Assembly: GCA_021794705.1 (NCBI GenBank)
Contig: JAJYQH010000221.1
Span: 1-5,102, forward strand
From: Actinomycetes bacterium
GTDB lineage: Bacteria; Actinomycetota; Actinomycetes; Propionibacteriales; Propionibacteriaceae
Direction of reading: 5' to 3'
DNA: 5,102 nt
Shown here: piece by piece, positions 1 through 5,102 of the stretch
Numbering within the stretch: the first letter of the stretch is position 1
Layout: each line of letters starts with the position of its first letter
Notes under the pieces: model-generated
The model's database searches: none
What the model saw: only the letters and a program-made list of their open reading frames with translations
Told to the model about the DNA's origin: nothing
Made by a program: the position numbers and the translations under genes

Positions 1-1101
1 CCGCCAGCGTCCCATGATGAGGGCGGCGAGGGCGATGAAGCCGTTGCCGACAGTGATCTCCTTGTTGAACTGGCCCACCGAGCCCACGGTGAAGAACGCC
101 CCGCCCAGACCGGCGAACAGCCCTCCTACCAGCACGGACGACCAGCGGGTGCGGGTCACCGAGATGCCCACGGTGTCCGCCGCGTGCGGATGCTCGCCGA
201 CCGCGCGCAGCCGCAGGCCCCACTTCGTGCGCCACAGGAGGAACCAGGTGAGCGGGACCGCGGCAAAGGCGAGGTAGGCGAGCACGGTCTGCTCGAACAG
301 CACCGGACCGAGGAACGGGATCTTCGACAGCCCCGGGATGGCCAGCCGCTGGAGGATCGGGGCGCTGTTGTAGCTGGCCGCGTTGGGCTGCACCATCTGG
401 TCGAAGAGGAAGCCGGTGAGCCCGGAGGCCAGCAGGTTGAGCACCACCCCGAGGACGACCTGGTCGACGAGGTAGTTGATGCTGAACAGCGCCAGGAGCG
501 CCGCCATCGCGACCGCCGTGAGCATCGCGGCGATGAGGGCGGCGGTGACCGACTGGGTGATCGACCCGACGAGCGCCGCCGAGAACGCGGCGGTGAGCAT
601 CTGGCCCTCGATCGCGACGTTGACGACGCCGGCCCGCTCGCAGAACACGCCGGTGAGGGCGCCGAACACGAGCGGGGTGGCGAACGTCAGCGTGCCGTTG
701 AACTGGTTGGCGACCGGGAACGGCAGGTCGCGTCCGGCGGCGGCCCAGGCGAGGAAGCCGATGACGACGGCCAGACCGGCGACGGTGCCGGCGGTGGCGG
801 TGAGCCGCTTCGGCAGCCGGCCGCGGAAGAAGGCGGCGGCGGCGAGCAGGCACAGCACCGCGCTGACGAGCACGGTGGGCAGGCCCGGGACGCTGATCGT
901 GGGCAGCGCGACGGCCGCGAACGCGTCGGACAGGGCGAACCGCGCCGTGCCCGAGGTGCGCGTGACCAGCCAGAGGAGCAGCAGGCCGACGATCCCGATG
1001 AGGGCGCCCGTCGACATCCGCTGGATCCGCGCCTCGCGGGACTCCGTGTGCTGGTGCTCGACCGGGGCGATCTGCGTCTCGGCGGTGGCGAGTTGGCTCA
1101 T
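1..1101 (-). CDS. ABC transporter permease 2, BPD_transp_2 family (NupQ/YufQ-like), 3' partial
   Basis: This is the partner membrane subunit of the channel. The frame from ATG 1101 stays open for 367 codons and ends at the left edge in LIMGRWR without a stop, so the C-terminus is missing. A polar N-terminal tail (~1-30) precedes hydrophobic segments near 32-47, 75-92, 104-121, 136-152, 170-206, 216-233, 273-291, 320-339 and 352-364. Conserved blocks are CERAGVVNVAIEGQM at 154-168, LVDQVVLGVVLNLLA at 211-225, GLRLRAVGEHPHAADTVGI at 295-313 and GNGFIALAALIMGRW at 352-366. The last is a strong hallmark of the second permease in BMP-type nucleoside importers. The blocks parallel those of permease 1 in order and approximate spacing, so the two are paralogues likely to form a heterodimer. 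The start is supported by GGAGG 6 bases upstream and by the ATGA overlap with permease 1. From the usual size of relatives, I infer that only a few tens of residues are missing. Confidence 0.94.
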   Translation of the reverse strand, partial: MSQLATAETQIAPVEHQHTESREARIQRMSTGALIGIVGLLLLWLVTRTSGTARFALSDAFAAVALPTISVPGLPTVLVSAVLCLLAAAAFFRGRLPKRLTATAGTVAGLAVVIGFLAWAAAGRDLPFPVANQFNGTLTFATPLVFGALTGVFCERAGVVNVAIEGQMLTAAFSAALVGSITQSVTAALIAAMLTAVAMAALLALFSINYLVDQVVLGVVLNLLASGLTGFLFDQMVQPNAASYNSAPILQRLAIPGLSKIPFLGPVLFEQTVLAYLAFAAVPLTWFLLWRTKWGLRLRAVGEHPHAADTVGISVTRTRWSSVLVGGLFAGLGGAFFTVGSVGQFNKEITVGNGFIALAALIMGRWR

Positions 1102-2375
1102 GCGGCACCTCCCTGGTCGGTTCCGGCCGCGGCGATCCGCCGGCGGGGCGTGCGGTGCTGCTTGAGGAACGGCAACAGCGTCCGGATGAGCACCGGGGCG
1201 GCGACGAACAGCACGATGAGGGCCTGCAGCACCGCGGTGAGGGCGAGCGGGGTGGCCGCGGCCGACTGCATCTGGATGCCCCCGGCGTGCAGGGCCCCGA
1301 ACAGCAGGCCCGCGAGCACGGTGCCCAAGGGCCGCGAGCGGCCGAGCAGGGCCACGGTGATCGCGTCGAATCCGACGCTGCCGACCAGCCCCGAGGTGAG
1401 CGGCGTCGGGTAGGCGCCGGCGAGCGGGCCGAGGGCCGACTGGACGCCGGCGAGCCCGCCGAGCAGCCCGGCGATCGTCATCGTGATCGTCGTGACCCGC
1501 GCCACGCTCATCCCGGCCGTCGCGGCCGCTCGGGGGTTGGCACCGACCGCCTTGATCCGGAAGCCGAGCGTCGTGCGCTCCATGAGCCACCACACGAGCA
1601 CCGCGGCCAGCAGCGCGAGGACGAAGCCGAGGTGCAACTGCGAGTTCGCGAGCCGGGGGAAGGTGGCGTTCCAGTCGACGACCGGCGAGATGGGGTCGGT
1701 GCGGCCGGGTCGCATGAACGTGCTCGTCGTGAGCAGCCAGGCGAGCAGCCCGGCGGCGATGTAGTTGAGCATGATGGTGACGATCACCTCGTGCGCGCCG
1801 GCCTTGGCCTTGAGCACGCCGGCGATGCCGCCCCACACACCCCCGCCGACGAGGCCGGCGAGCACCGCGAGCGGGAGGTGCACGGCGAGCGGCAGGCCGT
1901 GGAAGTTGAACCCGACCCAGGCGGCGAGGATCGACCCCCAGATGGCCTGCCCCTGGGCGCCGATGTTGAACAGCCCGGCGCGGAAGGCGACGGCGACGCC
2001 CAGGCCCGCGCAGATGAGCGGGGCCGCCTGGGCGGTGGAGTTGGTGAACGCCCCCCACGAGCCGATCGCCCCCTCGAACAGGGCGCTGTAGGCGGTCCAG
2101 ACCTTGTGCCAGGACGCGTCGAGCGCGTCGCTGGGCCGGGCGAAGAAGTAGGCGAACTTGGGTCGCACCGTCGTGTCCGAGACGATCATGAGGATGCCGC
2201 CGACGACGAGCGCGAGGACGAACGCGGCCACCGTGACGACCACGTCGTTCCAGGGCATCCGGCGTCCGGCCCGGATCGCCGGCTGGCGCGGGCTGAGCTC
2301 GGAGGCGCTGAGCGCGGGGATGGCCTCGAGGGGCGGGGTTTCCTCGACGGGCGCGGTGCGGTTCTCGTCACTCAT
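1098..2375 (-). CDS. ABC transporter permease 1, BPD_transp_2 family (NupP/YufP-like)
   Basis: This is an inner-membrane half of the translocation channel. From ATG at 2375 it has 425 residues. A charged, Pro-rich cytoplasmic N-terminal tail of ~40 residues is followed by hydrophobic segments near 44-66, 115-134, 160-188, 196-216, 248-265, 295-315, 335-365 and 376-398, then a basic C-terminal tail (HRTPRRR). Family landmarks are FNIGAQGQ at 136-143, GAHEVIVTIMLNYIA at 193-207 (probable ATPase-contact region), VGANPRAAATAGM at 277-289 and GFDAITVALLGR at 335-346. These match permeases of nucleoside importers (PF02653-type) paired with BMP lipoproteins. An upstream in-frame ATG at 2399 would add eight residues. 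I prefer 2375 because GGAGG lies 6 bases before it, while 2399 has no visible ribosome site and would extend the overlap with the ATPase gene. ATG 2375 overlaps the ATPase stop by 8 bases. The stop overlaps the start of permease 2 in ATGA, so translational coupling is likely on both sides. Confidence 0.94.
   Translation of the reverse strand: MSDENRTAPVEETPPLEAIPALSASELSPRQPAIRAGRRMPWNDVVVTVAAFVLALVVGGILMIVSDTTVRPKFAYFFARPSDALDASWHKVWTAYSALFEGAIGSWGAFTNSTAQAAPLICAGLGVAVAFRAGLFNIGAQGQAIWGSILAAWVGFNFHGLPLAVHLPLAVLAGLVGGGVWGGIAGVLKAKAGAHEVIVTIMLNYIAAGLLAWLLTTSTFMRPGRTDPISPVVDWNATFPRLANSQLHLGFVLALLAAVLVWWLMERTTLGFRIKAVGANPRAAATAGMSVARVTTITMTIAGLLGGLAGVQSALGPLAGAYPTPLTSGLVGSVGFDAITVALLGRSRPLGTVLAGLLFGALHAGGIQMQSAAATPLALTAVLQALIVLFVAAPVLIRTLLPFLKQHRTPRRRIAAAGTDQGGAA
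1106..1114 (-). promoter_or_regulatory. Ribosome binding site of permease 2, inside the end of permease 1
   Basis: The transcript reads AGGGAGGTG, with the GGAGG core six bases before ATG 1101. It lies in the last codons of permease 1, whose TGA overlaps the new ATG as ATGA. This is a strong site for termination-reinitiation and for matched amounts of the two permeases. Confidence 0.85.
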
Positions 2376-3993
2376 CCTCGGCCTCCAGCCCCTGGGCATG
2401 ACGGGGGCCGGCCGCGCCGGACGCGGCGAGGGCCTCCTCGTGGCCGATCCCGGCCATCATCAGCCCGAGCACGTCGCGGGGCGTGTCGGGCGGGACGACA
2501 CCGACGATGCGTCCCCGGTACATGACGGCGATCCGGTCGGACAGCGACTCGATCTCCTCCAACTCGGTGGAGATGAGCACCACCGCCGTCCCGGTGTCGC
2601 GCTCGCCGATGATCCGCTTGTGCAGGAACTCGATCGCCCCGACGTCGACGCCCCGGGTCGGCTGACTCGCCACGAGCACCTTGAGCGGGCGGGACAGCTC
2701 CCGGGCCAGCACCACCTTCTGCTGGTTGCCGCCCGACAGGCTGCTCACCGGCAGGTCGACCGATTCCGCCCGGATGTCGAACTCCTCGAGCAGGGTGGTC
2801 GCGTTGCCGCGGATGGCGCCCAGCCGGAGGCTGCCGCGGGAGGCGAACTCGTCGACCCGGTTGAGCACGAGGTTCTCGGCCACGGTGTAGCTGCCGACGA
2901 ACCCGTCGCGCTGGCGATCCTCGGGCACGAACCCCATGCCGGCGTCGATGATGTGCTTGGGCGCCGCGTTCGTGATGTCCCTGCCGTCGAGCACCACCGA
3001 GCCGCTGAGCACGGGCACGAGTCCGAGGAGGGCGTCGGCGAGTTCGGTCTGGCCGTTGCCCTGGACGCCGGCCACCCCGAGCACCTCGCCCTCGGCGACC
3101 TCGAAGCTCAGGTGGTCGACGACGACCGAGCCGAACGGGTCGGCCACGACGAGATCGGACACCTCGAGCCTCGGGACGCCGCCGTGTGCGGGCGACTTGT
3201 CCACCCGCATGCTCACCGCGCGGCCGACCATCATCTCGGCGAGGCGCGCCTCCGAGTCGCCCGGGGACGCGGAGCCCACGACCCGGCCCCGGCGGATGAC
3301 GGTGATGTCGTCGGCGACCTCGCGCACCTCGCGCAGCTTGTGGGTGATGAACACGATCGCCTTGCCCTCGTCGCGGAGCGAGCGCATCACGGCCATGAGC
3401 TCGTCGATCTCCTGCGGGGTGAGCACGGCGGTCGGCTCGTCGAAGATGAGGTACTTCGCGTCGTTGGCGAGCGACTTGAGGATCTCGACCCGTTGCTGGA
3501 TGCCGATCGGGAGCTGCTCGACGACGATGTCGGGGTCGACGGCCAGGCGGTAGCGCTCGCTGAGGTCGCGCACCCGGGCGCGGGCGGAGCGCATGTCGAG
3601 GGTGCCGAGCGGGCCCTGCTCGCGGCCGAGCACGATGTTCTCGGCCACCGTGAAGACCGGCACGAGCATGAAGTGCTGGTGCACCATCCCGATCCCGGCG
3701 GCCATGGCCTGCTTCGGGCTGGTGAAATGCCGCTCGGTGCCGTCGATGCTGATCGTCCCCTCGTCGGCGTCGAGCAGCCCGTAGAGCTGGTTCATGAGGG
3801 TCGACTTGCCGGCGCCGTTCTCGCCGAGCAGGCAGTGGATCCGTCCGGGGACGACGTCGAGGTCGATGCGGTCGTTGGCGACCAGCGATCCGAACCGCTT
3901 GGTGATGCCGCGCAGGCTGAGCCCCTCGGCGAGCGGTGGCGGGGGCGGGGCGTCACGGCGCGCGCTGCCGGGCGCCGACTGTGGTGACGACAC
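2368..3993 (-). CDS. Double-NBD ABC transporter ATP-binding protein, nucleoside/sugar importer type
   Basis: This cytoplasmic ATPase (541 aa) should energise the importer. Both nucleotide-binding domains are in one chain, as in NupO/YufO and RbsA-type proteins. NBD1: Walker A GENGAGKST at 57-65 (Lys63), Q-loop Gln105 in VHQHF, weak signature LPIGIQQRVE at 161-170, Walker B YLIFDEPTAVLTPQE at 181-195 (Asp185, Glu186), H-loop His218. NBD2 starts near residue 275. Its Walker A is GVQGNGQT at 309-316, with Gln315 in place of Lys. Its signature is a full LSGGNQQK at 419-426. Its Walker B region is VLVASQPTRGVD at 439-450, lacking the usual Asp-Glu, and the switch region LISTELEE (473-480) has no His. 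Such NBD2 wear is usual in this family. The start is GTG at 3993, chosen because GGAAGGAG lies 6 bases upstream and the next in-frame Met is past Walker A. The first ~22 residues are a Pro-rich tail, and residues ~520-541 form a short acidic/Ala-rich tail. The gene lies 66 bases after the lipoprotein gene and overlaps the next gene by 8 bases. Confidence 0.96.
   Translation of the reverse strand: MSSPQSAPGSARRDAPPPPPLAEGLSLRGITKRFGSLVANDRIDLDVVPGRIHCLLGENGAGKSTLMNQLYGLLDADEGTISIDGTERHFTSPKQAMAAGIGMVHQHFMLVPVFTVAENIVLGREQGPLGTLDMRSARARVRDLSERYRLAVDPDIVVEQLPIGIQQRVEILKSLANDAKYLIFDEPTAVLTPQEIDELMAVMRSLRDEGKAIVFITHKLREVREVADDITVIRRGRVVGSASPGDSEARLAEMMVGRAVSMRVDKSPAHGGVPRLEVSDLVVADPFGSVVVDHLSFEVAEGEVLGVAGVQGNGQTELADALLGLVPVLSGSVVLDGRDITNAAPKHIIDAGMGFVPEDRQRDGFVGSYTVAENLVLNRVDEFASRGSLRLGAIRGNATTLLEEFDIRAESVDLPVSSLSGGNQQKVVLARELSRPLKVLVASQPTRGVDVGAIEFLHKRIIGERDTGTAVVLISTELEEIESLSDRIAVMYRGRIVGVVPPDTPRDVLGLMMAGIGHEEALAASGAAGPRHAQGLEAEDE
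2382..2386 (-). promoter_or_regulatory. Ribosome binding site of permease 1, inside the end of the ATPase gene
   Basis: GGAGG in the transcript lies six bases before ATG 2375 and within the last codons of the ATPase gene. It decides in favour of 2375 over the upstream in-frame ATG at 2399. Its placement means that ribosomes finishing the ATPase would pass over and expose it, consistent with translational coupling. Confidence 0.8.
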
Positions 3994-3999
3994 GTGGTG

Positions 4000-4007
4000 C
4001 TCCTTCC
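4000..4007 (-). promoter_or_regulatory. Ribosome binding site of the ABC ATPase gene
   Basis: The transcript reads GGAAGGAG here, six bases (CACCAC) before the GTG at 3993. It is the element that decides the GTG start, because no in-frame ATG exists before the Walker A motif. It lies nine bases after the hairpin stem, close enough that the fold could influence ribosome access. Confidence 0.85.
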
Positions 4008-4010
4008 ACA

Positions 4011-4050
4011 GGGCCGGGGGGAGGGAAGCGGCTTCCCTCCCCCACGACCC
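4011..4050 (-). terminator. GC-rich intercistronic hairpin between lipoprotein and ATPase genes
   Basis: Bases 4017-4029 and 4031-4043 are exact reverse complements (arm GGGGGAGGGAAGC in the transcript) around one central base. With a realistic three-base loop (CCG) this leaves a 12-bp stem, 10 bp of it G-C or next to G-C runs. A further GGG/CCC pairing (4048-4050 with 4011-4013) could extend it across a small internal loop. There is no U-tract on the downstream side, so it is not a classical intrinsic terminator. It starts 10 bases after the lipoprotein stop (from the outer GGG) and ends only a few bases before the next ribosome site. I infer a partial terminator or RNA-stabilising barrier that keeps lipoprotein mRNA abundant relative to the downstream genes. 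The fold is directly visible; the function is inference. Confidence 0.72.
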
Positions 4051-4059
4051 GGGTGTGCC

Positions 4060-5102
4060 TCAGCTCTTCGGCTGCGACTTGGAGGTGATGGTGATCTTGC
4101 CGGAGATGATGTCGGCCTTGATCGTGTTGAGGTCGGACTTCACGGCGGCCGGGATCTTCGAGTCGAAGTCGTGGAACGGGGCGAGCCCGGTGCCGGCGTT
4201 GGCGAGCGTGCCGACGTAGGCCTTGCCGCTGAACTTGCCCTGGGTGGCCGCCTGGATCGAGGCGAACACGGCGTTGTCCATGCCCTTGTAGACCGAGGTC
4301 ATGATGACGCTCTTGAACTGCGGCACCGAGACGTAGCCGTCGGTGTCGACCCAGATCGCCGAGACCTTGCCGCCCGAGTCGGACGCCGTCTGCAGCGCGC
4401 CGACGCCGGCCCCGCCGGCGACCGGGAAGAGGATGTCGGCCCCCTGGCTCACGAGACCCTTGGCGACGGTCTGACCGCCGGAGACGTTGCCGAACGGGTT
4501 GCTGCCCGGGACGAACTGGCCGTCCTGCTTCTTGGCGTCCCAGCCGAGCACCTGGACGTTCTTGCCCTTCTGCTGGTTGTAGTAGTCGACGCCCTGGGCG
4601 AACCCGTCCATGAACACCGTCACGGTGGGAATGTTGAGGCCGCCGAAGGTACCGACCTTGCCGGTCTTGCTCATCGCCGCGGCGAGGTAGCCGGCGAGGA
4701 ACGACGACTGGGCGGTGTTGAACTCGAGCGGCTGCAGGTTCGACGGGGCGCCCTGGGGGGCGTCGTCGACGATCGCGAAGTCGACGTTGGGGTTGGCCTT
4801 GGCGGCGGCGGTGATCGCGTCGCCCAGCTTGAACCCGACGCCGACGATCACCGTGCACTTGGCGGTGAGCAGCGAGGACACGTTGGTGGCGTAGTCGGCG
4901 TCGCTCGACGACTCGACCTTGGCGGTCTGGATGCCGAGCTGCTGCCCGGCCCGGGTGAGCCCGGCGAGCGAGGTCTGGTTGAACGACTTGTCGTCGAAGC
5001 CGCCGGAGTCGGAGACCATGCAGGCCTTGACGTTGGACGCCGCGCTGGTGCTCGCGCCGCCGCTGGCGGACGCGCTGGTGTCGCCCGAGGCCGTCGTCGA
5101 CG
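4060..5102 (-). CDS. BMP/PnrA-family substrate-binding lipoprotein of a nucleoside ABC importer (5' partial)
   Basis: This is the extracytoplasmic binding protein that would capture the substrate and deliver it to the permease pair encoded downstream. About 346 residues are visible, ending in QPKS before TGA. The frame is open to the right edge, so signal peptide and lipobox cysteine lie outside; anchoring as a lipoprotein is inferred from the family. The first ~22 visible residues are a Ser/Ala/Thr/Gly-rich linker. The fold then begins with KACMVSDSGGFDDKSFNQ, the N-terminal BMP signature with its Asp-Asp and Ser-Phe-Asn. Further family blocks follow in order: VDFAIVDDAP, then SSFLAGYLAAAMSKTGKVG, then VFMDGFAQGVDYY, a Gly-rich VAGGAGVGALQTA strand-turn, and WVDTDGY near the C-terminal ligand side. 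The ATG at 5019 lies inside the conserved first strand and cannot be the true start. Known relatives bind purine or other nucleosides (Treponema PnrA, B. subtilis NupN). Which nucleoside is bound here cannot be read from sequence; an autoinducer-type or sugar ligand is less likely given the neighbours. Confidence 0.93.
   Translation of the reverse strand, partial: STTASGDTSASASGGASTSAASNVKACMVSDSGGFDDKSFNQTSLAGLTRAGQQLGIQTAKVESSSDADYATNVSSLLTAKCTVIVGVGFKLGDAITAAAKANPNVDFAIVDDAPQGAPSNLQPLEFNTAQSSFLAGYLAAAMSKTGKVGTFGGLNIPTVTVFMDGFAQGVDYYNQQKGKNVQVLGWDAKKQDGQFVPGSNPFGNVSGGQTVAKGLVSQGADILFPVAGGAGVGALQTASDSGGKVSAIWVDTDGYVSVPQFKSVIMTSVYKGMDNAVFASIQAATQGKFSGKAYVGTLANAGTGLAPFHDFDSKIPAAVKSDLNTIKADIISGKITITSKSQPKS

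Noticed and set aside
184..1413. Long plus-strand open frame (about 409 codons) opposite permease 2
   Set aside because: Same Arg/Glu/Gly-rich antisense composition. The minus-strand frame here carries family-specific transporter motifs and a coupled start.
2397..2399. ATG at 2399 as the start of permease 1
   Set aside because: No ribosome site precedes it and the extra residues are out-of-frame ATPase tail; ATG 2375 has GGAGG at good spacing.
1155..2525. Long plus-strand open frame (about 456 codons) opposite permease 1
   Set aside because: Composition is almost wholly Arg/Glu/Gly/Asp, as expected for the complement of a hydrophobic, GC-rich membrane protein gene; no motifs.
2158..3987. 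Very long plus-strand open frame (about 609 codons) opposite the ATPase
   Set aside because: Its translation is rich in His, Asp, Arg and Gly with no recognisable fold. It mirrors the codon positions of the clearly conserved minus-strand ATPase; such antisense frames are common in GC-rich DNA.
3991..3996. CACGTG palindrome at the ATPase start codon as an operator
   Set aside because: Six bases, a chance match in GC-rich DNA, with no second half-site or promoter beside it.
3994..4059. A separate promoter for the ATPase and permeases in the intergenic gap
   Set aside because: After the hairpin only about 23 bases remain, which include the ribosome site. No plausible -35/-10 pair is visible; a promoter inside the lipoprotein gene cannot be excluded.
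3953..4858. Minus-strand open frame of about 301 codons in another frame within the lipoprotein gene
   Set aside because: An Arg/Gly-rich out-of-frame reading of the BMP gene that also crosses the hairpin gap; no domain and no ribosome site.
5017..5019. ATG at 5019 as the start of the binding protein
   Set aside because: It falls inside the conserved first strand (KAC-M-VSDSGG), the frame is open upstream, and starting here would remove the signal peptide needed for export.

Overview
The window holds part of one operon, read entirely on the minus strand (right to left in these coordinates). DNA is very GC-rich (roughly 70% by eye). Third codon positions are strongly G/C, there are strong GGAGG-type ribosome sites, and one start codon is GTG. 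Together with Ser/Ala/Thr-rich and Pro-rich protein tails, this points to an actinobacterium (Actinomycetota). I cannot name the genus.

Layout in transcription order: (1) 5102-4060, a substrate-binding lipoprotein of the BMP/PnrA (Med) family, with its signal peptide and lipobox cut off by the right edge. (2) 4059-3994, a 66-base gap containing a nearly perfect GC-rich hairpin followed by the ribosome site of the next gene. (3) 3993-2368, a double-domain ABC ATPase of the sugar/nucleoside importer type. (4) 2375-1098, a first inner-membrane permease that overlaps the ATPase by 8 bases. (5) 1101-1, a second, paralogous permease that overlaps the first by 4 bases (ATGA) and runs off the left edge still open.

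The four genes form a complete ABC importer in the order of the Bacillus subtilis nupNOPQ (formerly yufNOPQ) type: binding protein, ATPase, permease, permease. By family, the most likely substrates are nucleosides. The lipoprotein would capture the substrate outside the membrane, the two permeases would form a heterodimeric channel, and the one ATPase chain would supply both nucleotide-binding domains. One of its two composite ATP sites looks intact; the other is degenerate in every motif I can read.

The hairpin after the lipoprotein gene would fit excess production of the binding protein over the membrane and ATPase parts. Tight overlaps and good ribosome sites suggest translational coupling of the last three genes. 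I see no promoter, RNA gene, mobile element, repeat family or CRISPR array. I also found no clearly undescribed system: this is a conventional transporter operon, and the findings concern details of expression, asymmetry and boundaries. The only non-coding stretch is the 66-base gap.
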